Positions 9,730-19,219 of a stretch of DNA of 20,938 nt are shown here, piece by piece. Within the stretch, counting starts at the first letter, position 1; every line of letters begins with the position of its first letter. Source of the stretch: Isohypsibius dastychi (taxonomy: Eukaryota > Tardigrada > Eutardigrada > Parachela > Isohypsibiidae); contig JAQIWT010000414.1 in assembly GCA_034696485.1 (NCBI GenBank), positions 1 to 20,938 of the forward strand, written 5' to 3'. Both the position numbers and the translations under genes were made by a program. Below the pieces are notes generated by a model. It ran no database searches. It saw nothing but the letters and a program-made list of their open reading frames with translations, and had not been told where the DNA came from.

Positions 9730-10381
9730 TCAATCAAACAGCTGCGTAGGTTTCATTTCCGGTGCCAAAGTCTCAGTATCGCTGTCGCTGTCTGCGATCA
9801 ATGTTAAATCAATAACAGGAGGAGCTGCGCATAAGTCTATCCCGGGGATAATGCCGACAGGTTTGGAAGCAGCTTTCTTGCTAGGTTTCGCATTCTTGCT
9901 CTTTCCTCCCGTTTGTCTCCTTGGCGCATTTCGCTCATGACGCTTCACCGGGATAACACGTCGCTTGAAATCGATATCCAGATTGATTCCACCTTTCTTG
10001 GTTTTGAGCTGGGCGGGTCCGTTTTTTTTGGGAGAGTTCAAGGCACGGGCTACTTGAGAACAACTCATCAATTCTGGATAAATGTCTTGATCACCGATGC
10101 GTCCTAGGGTCACAGGAATATCCGTATCCAAAGGAAAAAAATATTTGGTGATGCGAGGCTGTCCTTTATGAATTCCTCTGGCTGCTGCGCGTCTGAGTTT
10201 CAGCTCTCTTGGACAAACTCCGTCGACTTCCGGCTGAGTGTCCGCGATCAACAACGGGTACAACTTATCGAAGCGATTATTGGATGTCTTCTCCATGTAA
10301 GATGTCTCGTGTGATTGCTGAAAACAATGAAATGAATAATTAAGATTATTCGTTATTTCCATAAAAACTCACAGACGCCAT
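9730..10381 (-). CDS. Small basic protein with a PIP box and a SUMO-interacting motif
   Basis: Minus strand. Exon 1 is only nine bases (10381-10373, ATG GCG TCT), followed by a 55-base intron (10372-10318, GTGAGT...TTTCAG) and exon 2 at 10317-9730, giving 198 residues starting MASQSHETSY. I know no ortholog. Residues 56-63, QPRITKYF, fit the PCNA-interacting consensus Q-x-x-[ILM]-x-x-[FY]-[FY]. Residues 171-177, VIDLTLI followed by ADSDSDTE, fit a SUMO-interacting motif with its acidic flank. Between them lies a lysine/arginine-rich stretch (KRRVIPVKRHERNAPRRQ and more), a likely nuclear signal or DNA-contacting region. The combination suggests a nuclear protein acting at replication forks or in repair. 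The gene is head to head with the H2A variant, 251 bases between start codons. The motifs are seen; partners and function are inferred. Confidence 0.72.
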
Positions 10382-10632
10382 GGAGTGAGACTCGAATTCC
10401 CGAAAAGGTAAACCACAAATAATAAAAGCCACGAAACCACAACATTGGCAGAATGCGACGGTGAGAGACCCAGAAGTCACTCTAGACCACCTGAGCGACC
10501 ACCTACCCCAAGGGGGTCTGAGCAGAAGTTCACCTGGCATTTTCAGTCGCTTCAAATTTCAAGCATTCGGTAAATTGCAAAATTCAAACTCTGCTTTGGC
10601 TCTTTTTCCCACTGCGGTTTCTGTACTTTGCA
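10382..10632. promoter_or_regulatory. Short divergent promoter shared by the PIP/SIM gene and the H2A variant
   Basis: 251 bases lie between two opposed start codons. An inverted CCAAT (ATTGG, 10444-10448) and two near-identical GACCACCTGAG / GACCACCTAC stretches (about 10483-10504) are visible; the first includes the E-box CACCTG. No TATA box is clear. The short distance makes a bidirectional promoter likely. Confidence 0.55.
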
Positions 10633-11273
10633 ATGGATACCAGCACCGCATCTCCCAGCGTGCCAACTCAGCCAGTTGCCAAAACTCCTTCCGTCAAGAA
10701 AACTGGTGTCACCAAGAAACGCGGAAAGAACCACGGGATCAAGGTGCCAAAGTGGCGAGGATTATCAGGTGGCTTCAAGAACTCTGGTTTGGCCATCCAT
10801 CCCAATCGCTTTCATCGTGTCTTCAGCAAAAAGTACCCTCAGAAAGTCAACCCCAAGGCTAGCATTTACGCAGCTGCCGTGGCTGAATACATGCTTGCTG
10901 AAATGATCGAATTGTCCGGAAGAGCTGCGAGGGATAACCGGAAATTGAAAATCGTGCCACGACACATCATGCTGGCCATCAGAGCAGACGAAGAGGTAGG
11001 CTCGTTCTCTATTTCTTCTGAATGACAGTTCTTTATACAAACTGTCTCTAGTTGGACAAATTCCTGAAAGATGTCACCTTTCCGTGGGCTGGTGTGGTTC
11101 CTCGCGAGTACGTGGAGAATGTCAAGAAAAACGGTGGACTGCGTGAGCCCGATGAAATTCAGCTTTCGCGTCCAGAGGATAACTGGAAGACCGTCAAAGC
11201 CAACATGGGTTTCCCTGGGTTCAAAAAGAAAGAACCTCGACCAGCTATTCGCGAACTTTCCGAGGAAGTCTGA
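10633..11273 (+). CDS. Divergent histone H2A variant with long N- and C-terminal extensions
   Basis: Exons 10633-10995 and 11052-11273 with a 56-base phase-0 intron give 194 residues; canonical H2A has about 130. The histone fold runs from about residue 50 to 137. Strong H2A landmarks are FHRVF (H2A VHRLL), AEYMLAEMIELSGRAARDN, IVPRHIMLAIRADEEL and AGVVP (H2A GGVLP). All six acidic-patch residues are kept, at E85, E90, E93, D119, E120 and E121. Differences: a 46-residue lysine-rich N-terminal tail, a shortened and changed L1 region (KKYPQKVNPKAS instead of RKGNY...GAGAP), and a C-terminal extension of about 57 residues past the docking segment with no SQ motif of H2A.X. It is neither a clear H2A.Z nor a macroH2A. 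The intron and downstream AATAAA fit a replication-independent variant that packages chromatin with H2B. Confidence 0.85.
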
Positions 11274-11754
11274 GCGGCATTTCCTTTTTTCAATGTGTTT
11301 TCCTGATCATGAACTTCTTTCGACTCAAAGTGTTTTTCTCGGATTATTTCTCGTTCCTGAACCACAGTATTTTTGACAATTCATGACGAGTTGACGAGGT
11401 TTGGTTTGTTCACAAAATTGAGCCAAAGTGCATTTTCACAGACCCGCTGGCTGCTAAAAGGTTTTCTGCTGTCCGGTAATAAAGGCCACAGTTTTTTTCA
11501 ATGCTGCGACTGTTTTTTTCTATACTGACAACTGGAAATAAATTTCACTTCCGGTTGCTTTGTTTTGATGGTCTACTCTACAATTAGTAAGCTCGGTAGA
11601 AGGTAGGCGGTAATGACCGCAGTTCGGTAGAGGGTAGCCTCGATATCCTTCTGGTAACACAGAACCAAGAGCTCATTTGAACACAAACTTTGCCACGTCT
11701 GTCATTTTTCTTCTTGAGACCGTGGCTGTGACATCTCCGGTACTTTTTGCCGAA
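11274..11754. other. 3' UTR of the H2A variant and upstream region of the BEN-like gene
   Basis: The left half holds two AATAAA signals. I saw no histone-type GGCTCTTTTCAGAGCC stem-loop after the H2A stop. Around 11590-11640 the phrases GGTAGAAGGTAGGCGGTAATGA and GGTAGAGGGTAGCC form an imperfect repeat. No gene is evident. Confidence 0.5.
11478..11542 (+). terminator. Two candidate polyadenylation signals of the H2A variant
   Basis: AATAAA at 11478-11483 and again at 11537-11542, 205 and 264 bases past the stop. They indicate a polyadenylated mRNA rather than a replication-dependent histone transcript. Confidence 0.5.
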
Positions 11755-13996
11755 ATGTCTGTACGAAATGGGACGCGGCGATCTCAGAGGGTTGGGGATA
11801 GATCACCTTCAATGGATGAAGGCCTGAGTGACGAGGACCTCATTGAGAAAATTATCGCACATCATCGTCGAAAACTAGGTGATTATAATCAATCAGACAG
11901 CCTTGAACACTCTTTTGGATGCAATATGACTGCTTTATGGTTCACAGAACTAGTTGTAGTACAAGCCTGTGACGATATGGCTGTAAAAACTCTCGATTTC
12001 TCTGGTGGGAAAAGAGACCCGAAGTTCTGGCCGTCCATTGAGAAACCGAGTGATGCGACGAAATTGACACCAGGAATGCGGATTCTTGTACCGTGGAAAA
12101 TGAAGGACAACTCGGAGTAAGTAACTAGCATTTAGTTAAGTGCTCGATGATCAGTTAGTTTTTCCAGGAGGAAATTTGAATGTCGCGTTTGTCTTGTCAC
12201 TGCGAAACCCTCGGAAGCAGTGAATGAAAAACGCCGTTTGCGCCAACTTTCCTTTGATACTTCTAGTACTGTCGGGTCGAGCCAAGAGGTAACATGTTAT
12301 TTTAAAGTGACACTTATTGGGTTGGTAACTGATTTTACGATTTCTCATCTCAGCCAGAAGACGAAAATACAACGGATTCTCATCGGACTCTGGAACATGG
12401 ATCACAACCAACAGCTCCGGTTAGTTCGTCTTAACATTAAACCTGTCTATCTATCGTGATGAAAGAATATTTTTCAGGTCAAAAAACATTTTTCCGATGG
12501 AGACCGGCAAAGGGATTTGGCACGCTCAGCAAAATTAGGACACGGAAGCGGAACAAACCGGAAGCGCCGCAGCCGCTCGCGAACTTCATCTCCAAGTGCA
12601 AAAAAACGTTTGTCTTCACCATCATCAAGCTTTGTGTATCAAATTACTTCATTTATTAATTAGGTAAATCAAAATTGGATAGCCACACTGATAAACAGCA
12701 GCTTCAAAGCATTCCTCAAGCAGCGGAAATGCCTCGTCACTTAAGTCGCTTAGCTCAATATGCCGAGGCACAAAACGGTACCACCCAGTTCGAAACATTC
12801 TCATCTGAATTTTTATTCTGTTTTTCAGCTTTGCTGGTTCATAAATCCAAGCAAAGACGTGGGAAGAAATCTGAGGACCCGGAAACCATTGACGCCGAAG
12901 CAGACTTGGCAGAAGGTCAGTTTTTGTAAGCAGTGGTTCACTTCAGCACGATACATAGCATTGTAATTATTCCAGCGAACGAATTTGCCAGAACAATTCA
13001 GGTGGATCAGGGTGGGGAAGAGCGAGCCGACTCACCCGAGTACGAAGATGCATCTGATGATCAGTCTGAATCAGACGTACTTCCAAAGTGTAAGCAACTG
13101 ATTGAAAATGTCCAAATCCAGCTTAACGCATTCACCGTAAATTATTTCAGCAAAGAAACGACGAACAGCCCCTCGTCAAATTATGACAAAAAGCGGTGAG
13201 AAACTTTGTTCGTCGTCATGATTTGGGCACATATTACCGGTATCTTTTAGCCACTCCAAAAAGCCCTGCCATCCGCAAAAATGTCAAACGTCCATATAGT
13301 CCAAAGAATTCGAGCAAGAAAGGCTCATCGATGCTGATCGGAGGTCAGACCAGCAAATGCCGATTTGATCTCTTCCCTGTAAAAATTTATTCTCATTTCG
13401 TAGGTCGCAACATGCCATATTTTGATCCAGGAAACCCAGATGATCCGACCGAAAAGAAAGTTCAACTAATGGCAGGCGTGAATATCTGGATACACAAGAC
13501 TTACAAATCCGGACTCGCCGACAAAGGTATGGAATCTGGAAAGTCAACGGCGACTCGAATGCGATCCATGATGTGGCACTTGTTTTTGTATTTCATTGGA
13601 GGTATCATCATTTTTGACACTGTGCCATTTAACCTCGCTTAACTTCGGTATTGAAGGTCAACATATGATAGCAGAGGTGAAGGATGCCAAGAAGTCGGCT
13701 GGTCCAATATTTCTTCTGGGAGGGAAATTGTCCGGGAACTATGTATTCGACTTGATGTGCAGTGAGTCATTCCATTCAACCCAGTGGCACATTTTATCAA
13801 AAAATTTATTGTTGCAGTGTACACGAAAACTGTTATGAATCTACAAGGACCGATGCCAGTTCAGCTCTTGAAGGATTATATCAGCAATAAGTGTTCCAAA
13901 TTATATGCCGCGTACCGCAAATCCCGCCAGGAAGACGAGGTTGGAGATGATGACACATCAGGCGATCCGGACACGAACGGGAGTGAGGAAGTCTAA
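11755..13996 (+). CDS. Multi-exon nuclear-type protein with a BEN-like C-terminal domain
   Basis: Twelve exons keep one frame: 11755-12116, 12168-12288, 12354-12419, 12478-12607, 12664-12777, 12829-12915, 12976-13089, 13151-13195, 13251-13343, 13404-13601, 13657-13761 and 13818-13996. Introns are 51-65 bases and the product is 537 residues. Exon 1 contains a possible 69-base intron (11879-11947) without an in-frame stop; splicing it gives 514 residues. The N-terminal part includes LTPGMRILVPWK followed by FECRVC, perhaps a small SH3-like fold. The middle is hydrophilic with nuclear signals such as NRKRRSRSR and KKRKSK. The end (about 388-500) has GVNIWIHK, ATRMRSMMWHLF, LSGNYVFDLM and LLKDYISNKC, in the order and spacing of a BEN domain, including the final KC. 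BEN domains bind DNA or chromatin partners, mostly in repressors. Gene structure is well supported; the domain call is moderate. Confidence 0.65.
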
Positions 13997-14781
13997 GGAA
14001 CTTCACGATTTCAACGGAGATAAACGGTGTCTGCAATTTCCGGTACTGTCTTCGCCCCGTTTCTGAAATGAAAATTGTGTAAATCAGTTGGCATTGAATC
14101 TTTCTTGTTCGTTTAATTCGTCGTCTTCGAATCATATTTTTCTCGCTTGAAACGCATTTTTCTTCTTTGTTTTTGTTGTTTGGCAAAATTGAGATGGTCT
14201 TTTATACGATTCGGTGAACGCTGATCTGGTCAAATGTCAATGATGAACCAAATCGCAATAAAATTTTCAAAATACTGAAGTTACCGTGAGCCACTTCACT
14301 CAAACAATCAATTGGCCATTGGCCAGGAAATTTTCAAAACCTAGCAGGGAAACCAAATTAAATGCAAGTCTGCCGCCATATCTAAAACGGGTCTCTCGCC
14401 ACTACAAAAGCAGGTCTGAAACGAATCGAAAAGCAGGTCTGCCGCAGGTCGAAAGTCCCAGCTAGGGCCGGTCTACAAGACAGTGAAAACCAGATCACAA
14501 TCACTGCAAGCCGCAAGCGATAGCATGTCGAAAGTAGATTCTCCGGCAAGACGAATTCCAGGTCTGAGGCTAGTTAAAAGGAGATACTTTTGTGCGCTCC
14601 CTAGACCTTGCTCACACCCAGCCTCACATCCACCCTTTTCTGACTGGGCTGTTAGACTCTTGGGAGAATCAAACAGAGCGGTATTCAGAGAAGTCAGACC
14701 GAGTTGAGCCCGTCAATTACCATACTCTACAAGCTAGAAAACTGTCATTTCATCAATGGCAATTCGTCGGGCTTTAAGTTG
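13997..14781. other. Intergenic: BEN-like gene 3' UTR and upstream region of the receptor gene
   Basis: An AATAAA sits at 14257-14262. At about 14360-14475 short phrases related to CAGGTCTG recur (GCAAGTCTGCCGCC, GCAGGTCTGAAACG, GCAGGTCTGCCGCAGGTC, GCCGGTCTAC), a degenerate local repeat. Open frames between 14483 and 14777 show no recognisable content and probably lie in the 5' flank of the receptor gene. Confidence 0.45.
14257..14262 (+). terminator. Candidate polyadenylation signal AATAAA, BEN-like gene
   Basis: Canonical hexamer 261 bases after the stop codon at 13996, in an AT-rich stretch. Confidence 0.5.
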
Positions 14782-16230
14782 ATGGCAACGTTCTCCATAA
14801 TATTCGTCAATGACATTAAAGAAATCTGGGGGAAATCTGGAGGAAATCTGGAGATTACGGGGATGGAAAGCAACAGTTCTAAATCAGCAATGGATGACAT
14901 AAGCGTCCTCTTGACAGCTTTACATCCCATATTTTTCGTATTGGAAGTGATGGGTCTGAAGACCCCAATGCACCAGAGCCGTTGGAAATCCAGTTCAGTT
15001 CTGAAATATGCTCAGACTACCGGCCTGTGTATGATATGTTGTGGCTGCTTCTCTTTTTTCCTCCTGTCGGTGCTGGATGCAGTTGACGATATAAGTTCGT
15101 CTGACTTTCAAAATCTTTTGAAGTATCTACCTGTACCTTCACAAGACCTGCTGATTCTTATCACTTTATGGACGGTTTTCAAGAAGAGGATAGTTTGGGA
15201 TGACCTCTGTGTAAAATTTGGTGAAACTTTTAGAATCTGCCGATCAGTGGGGGATAGACAGCGGAAGCATGATGAACTGCATCACCAGGCCATCCGGAGA
15301 GTTCGACTTGGTGTCATTTCCGCATCACTCGTGGTGACATTATTCACCACATTGTCGTTCTTACGAAGCTGGGGCACGAAGAATTTCTCGCCTTGGCGAG
15401 ATATTCCGGTTATTCAATTCCTTCAAAATCGCGTTCATATGCCGCTGTGGTTGTACGCAACCTCTGCAGCGATATTCGAAGAGCTTCCTTTCCTAATCTC
15501 GCACCTCGTTAAGCTAGCTTTCATTCTGACATGCTGTTTCCTGGGCGCATCACTCAAGCTGATTCTACAAGAGAAACCCAGCGATGTCAGGCTTCTTATA
15601 AAACTTCACCAGAGCTCTCTGAGAACTGCCGGATGTTTAAACGATATCTATTCGACCATTTTGTTGAGCGGAGCATTTTGTCATACGTTTGCAGCCATCG
15701 GAATAATGTGCGATATGATGACAGACAGCCATGATCGGTCAGTGGTGGCTATTTGGGTTATGCTAGTTGGCAACTGGTTGCTATTTTTGACTGAGTATGG
15801 GTTTGGGCAAGTACTGACTTTCCTGGCAGCGATCAAACTGACGGAAATTATCAGACGCTTGGGAGATTGGATCCAAGATCTCGCGGAAGAACGCCCAGAA
15901 AAAAGTCTGACTTTGGTGACATTTTCCCTCCTGGTTTCGTTCCAGTTTTTTGTGGATTCTGATTGTTTTTGAACAGCTGGTCTTTTCAGGAGTCTATTCG
16001 GGTGGATTTTCATCTTCAGATCGCGGAAATTGCACGGAAAAAGCCAGTCTTCACTATAGGGGGCTTTTTCGCCCTGGAACGAATATTTTTATACGAGGTG
16101 AGGTCGCAGTTGTCACCCAACCTTGTCAACGACATACGAAGACAAAAAACCCGCGTTTCATGTTCTCTTTCAGTTGACTGGACTGACGCTAACCTACATA
16201 TTTGTTCTGCTCCAGCTTGTAAACCAATGA
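14782..16230 (+). CDS. Gustatory-receptor-like seven-pass membrane protein
   Basis: Exons 14782-15915, 15990-16097 and 16174-16230 give 432 residues; introns are 74 and 76 bases, both phase 0. The size suits the arthropod-type gustatory receptor family. Hydrophobic segments are visible near ALHPIFFVLEVMGL, GLCMICCGCFSFFLLSVL, LLILITLWTVF, LGVISASLVVTLFTTLSFL, LVKLAFILTCCFLGASLKLI, VVAIWVMLVGNWLLFL and GLTLTYIFVLLQL. The end carries the family signature TY-x5-Q (TYIFVLLQ), and the last intron falls just before it, as in this family. The segment KKPVFTIGGFFALERIFLYE is the typical TM7 entry. Such proteins form chemosensory cation channels in the plasma membrane. Start choice is uncertain: the next in-frame ATG is at 14863 (405 residues). 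A shorter 38-base intron (15952-15989) is a less likely alternative for the first. Confidence 0.78.
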
Positions 16231-16912
16231 ACCAGTTTACGGCGTGAAAAAAAATTCGGGTCTGGACCTGTTGGATTCCTGGGGTCACATCATACATCTA
16301 ACTTCTGGACCCACGTTCAGTCCGTCCAGCAACTCGAATAAAAACGAACTATGTTACAAACCATGTTACAAGCTATGTTACATTCTGTACTTTGATGTTT
16401 GATGTATGTATTCCTGCGGTCAGTACTCTTTGGATGATCGACAAAATGAATCATTGATTTTCAACTTCTGTATGTTTGTTTTTCACAATTTTCGAAGTAA
16501 CTTACTCATTATTCGAAATGCCAGTTCATAGACGCACGCCTTTACTTATCTGCTACAAAAGAGCCAATGTTTTCAGCCTTCAAGTCGGGCATTTTTCGAC
16601 CGCAGCTGCCAGCATTGATTTGTGCCAGCCACAAGTTGTTTTCCGTGGGGTACGGGCATACACTGTAGTTCAGGTTCACAGATGGATGAGAGCTCTATCG
16701 ATCAAATGATCGTATTCACGTGTTTTCCCGTTGGTAAAATGTTGGCTCTGGCAGACCGAGTCGGGTGAAAGCAGCAATATCGATCTCAAAGTAGCAAATT
16801 TTCATTCGGAAACTTAGGAATCTTGCAAAACTGCTCTCTGCATTCCGTCCATTCCTTTGTGGAACTTTTGTTTTATACTTGAATAATCGCAATAATTAGT
16901 ACCAATAAGAAA
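16231..16912. other. Intergenic: receptor 3' UTR and upstream region of the four-pass protein
   Basis: An AATAAA lies at 16337-16342. The following stretch has ATGTTACAAACCATGTTACAAGC, a short repeat of TATGTTACA. The open frame at 16476-16709 has no recognisable feature and is not treated as a gene. Confidence 0.45.
16337..16342 (+). terminator. Candidate polyadenylation signal AATAAA, receptor-like gene
   Basis: Canonical hexamer 107 bases after the stop codon at 16230. Confidence 0.55.
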
Positions 16913-17542
16913 ATGGAGGAAACCAAGACCAGTGTTCTTTTCCCTCCAACAACCACTATCACCATGACGGAAATGTTGGAAGAACTGGATGTTCGCGGGA
17001 AAATCAACCAGAAAGGTCTGGCGCTAATCCGCATTGGAAAATATATCGTTTTCACTGGATTCTGCACTACACTCTACAATGCTTTCATCGCGTTCCGTAA
17101 GAAACTCCAATGACAGTTATATAGGTTTAAAAATCATTTTTTTGTGGTAGAGCTTTACCCAGCCCCATTCTGGGTCGCCATCTTCATTCTGGAGTTGTGG
17201 TGCTTTGCGAGCCTGCTTGGATACGAGCGCATCCGTAAAGGTCACTTCTATTTGAGTCAAGCTCAACAACTGGACACCACTCAGTCTCCGCAAGACCAGC
17301 TGAAAAGCACAGAAAACATTGACGCTGAAATGGGAAAGAGCAAGCTCATGCTGGTGTTTTTCGTTTTGATGGGGGCAGCCATGATGGTGGATGGCAGTGT
17401 CCGATGGATCTTGGACACCGGGAAATGCGTGACCGTTGAGGGATTCTTCGGGATTCTGGGTATCATGTTGACATTCGTTGGAGTCAGTCAGCTGTCCCTC
17501 CCAGCTTTGAAGAAAGCAAAGAAGACAGTTACAATTGCCTGA
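16913..17542 (+). CDS. Four-pass membrane protein of unknown family
   Basis: Two exons, 16913-17096 and 17151-17542, with a 54-base phase-1 intron, give 191 residues. Four hydrophobic stretches are visible at about 38-61 (LIRIGKYIVFTGFCTTLYNA), 66-86 (APFWVAIFILELWCFASLLG), 126-147 (KLMLVFFVLMGAAMMVDG) and 158-177 (EGFFGILGIMLTFVGVSQ). A hydrophilic loop of about 38 residues with several Gln lies between the second and third. There is no signal peptide, so both ends are probably cytosolic. The tail LKKAKKTVTIA is basic and ends in a sequence resembling a PDZ ligand. Layout recalls tetraspan families, but there is no CCG motif of tetraspanins and no claudin WxxW signature. Splicing and length are convincing; function is unknown. 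Confidence 0.68.
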
Positions 17543-18105
17543 CTTTGAACAACGCGATATTTCTGCTACGCTTTTGCACTGCATGCCTGGCTCTGTATTC
17601 ACAATTTTGAACCTGGAAGTATCTATATAGTTTTCACACTAAAATTTCGGTGCACGCTTGCCAGATCTAGTCACACTCGCAGCATTTGGATGGAATTGAA
17701 GGAATGCGGTTGAACATTATGATTTCGTTGCGTTGCGGCTTATCAAGCGAAGGTTGCCTTCCCAACACGACTGGTGTTCTGAGTTTCACGAGGGGGTTAA
17801 ATAAGCATTCCAAGATTTTTCTTACTGGATAATGTATACGAAAATGAAAGGCATCCCACAACTCTCGTGTTATTCAGTCAGACGGGTACGTAGACTTAAC
17901 TGCCGAAAAAAGTAAATATTTTCAAGAATTGTTCTCACATGGCTCTTTCGTCAATCAAAACCCAGGTGAATCACAAAATAAGAAAATGCTAAGGATTCAA
18001 AGCGTCAATGCCTGTTCAAAAGAGATTTTAATTCGGTAAGCTACGATAGTCAAAAATACAGTTCAAATAATGCATCCAGAACCGCGCCAGATCAGAAAGC
18101 GCCAT
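17543..18105. other. Convergent intergenic region, nothing recognisable
   Basis: This lies between the 3' ends of the four-pass protein gene and the minus-strand MATH-BTB gene. Apart from a minus-strand ATTAAA at 18027-18032 I see no structured element, and the minus-strand frame at 17667-17861 has no recognisable content. Confidence 0.5.
18027..18032 (-). terminator. Candidate polyadenylation signal ATTAAA, MATH-BTB gene
   Basis: On the minus strand ATTAAA lies 74 bases past the stop codon at 18106. Confidence 0.4.
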
Positions 18106-19219
18106 TCACTTCTCTTCGTTCAGCTCCTTCTTGCAGCGTTCCTGAATCCTCTCCAACATGGCCACGGATCCATTTTCTTGCAGCTTTATCAATCCACCAG
18201 AAGCACAAAGGCGCATCATGTTTCGAGCGATGAAATCCAAACATTTGACCTGAAGTAGCTCGAGGTCATGCTCATCAGCGATGACGAAGATTCTCAAGAC
18301 GTTTTCGACATTCAGCTGACTGATCAGTTCCTCAACACACGCGTTCTCCAATGGATCAATCTTGTACTTGTTCGCAGCGACGACCAGCTTTTCAGCCAGT
18401 TTCAGGTTCAATTCATCCTTTCCATACATGTAACTAATCATCGCGCCAATAGTCTCTCCATCCAAATCCTCAATGAGACAACTTCCGGTTGCAGTTTCTT
18501 TGAATGGATGCTGGAACATGGCAGCGAATACAGTGCTGTGCATAGAGAGGATGAATTTGTGAGCTCGGTATTCTCTGGAATCAGAAGAGGTGAGGAGAAT
18601 GCCACCAGATTCATGGCTGCCTTGTTTCTGCAGCAAGTTGAGAAAAATGGCCGATGGAGTCGAGCGTTTGGCTGCAGTGCCTCCTGAGAGGATTTTGTAG
18701 TGAACATCGGCGCGGATGTGCAGACAGTCGTCAAAAAGCATGCCTTTCTCGATGTCTTCGTGAGAAAACACACGCGACCATCCCCGGGCGTCAATTGATT
18801 TACCGTTTCGCTTACCGAGTATCATACTGTCGCTCTTACGCGTCTTCAAGGAATCACCAGTAGGACTTCGCAACCTACAAAGCTGTATGGTAAGATGATA
18901 TTGTAGTGAAAGAACAAAAGTCAAACCGGAGAGTGAAACTGCATTCTGCTTCGATATCCCAGACACTTTCCAGTGACAAGAAGATGCCAATGTAATTGAT
19001 CTTCGATGAATTCTCTTTCTCAACTTGGAGAGGGTTAACATGGAGCTTTCAAACGGATCCCTCCCCGAACATTCGCGGATCGTCGTGCTGGCCGTGAGCA
19101 AACATCCAGCTGCTTGAAATCTTTTTGGTCGAGAATCCTTCGAGAACAAAGTCAACCGTAGCGAAGAACTCGTCCAGAGTCTTGTCCTTCGATGCAGCGG
19201 ACGTTTTCATTGCTGACAT
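18106..19219 (-). pseudogene. SPOP-like MATH-BTB protein with an in-frame TGA in the MATH domain
   Basis: Minus-strand exons 19219-18927 and 18874-18106, with a 52-base phase-2 intron, give 354 codons; human SPOP has 374 residues. The MATH domain (about 21-165) is recognisable in ISSSWMFAHG, KLHVNP, KINYIGIFLSLESVWDIEAE, ARGWSRVF and LFDDCLHIRADV. The BTB domain (about 165-300) has the standard YRAHKFILSMHSTVFAAMF, ISYMYGKDE and AANKYKIDPLENACVEEL. MATH-BTB proteins recruit substrates to cullin-3 ubiquitin ligases. Codon 57 (19051-19049) is TGA, directly before KLHVNP, where relatives have the W of the W-x-L-x-V-N-P motif, normally TGG. No 50-76 base intron in the right phase removes it. It may be a nonsense mutation, a sequence error or a missed splice (102 or 111 base introns would fit but delete MATH strands). 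The rest is intact. Confidence 0.68.

Noticed and set aside
6600-9730. Terminal inverted repeats of a complete CACTA element
   Set aside because: I compared both flanks by eye and found no matching inverted ends; a computed search over a wider window would be needed to be certain.
11274-11480. Replication-type histone 3' stem-loop
   Set aside because: No GGCTCTTTTCAGAGCC-like hairpin or purine-rich downstream element seen after the H2A stop.
15952-15989. A 38-base first intron in the receptor gene
   Set aside because: Phase fits, but the length is below every other intron here; the 74-base intron starting at 15916 is preferred.
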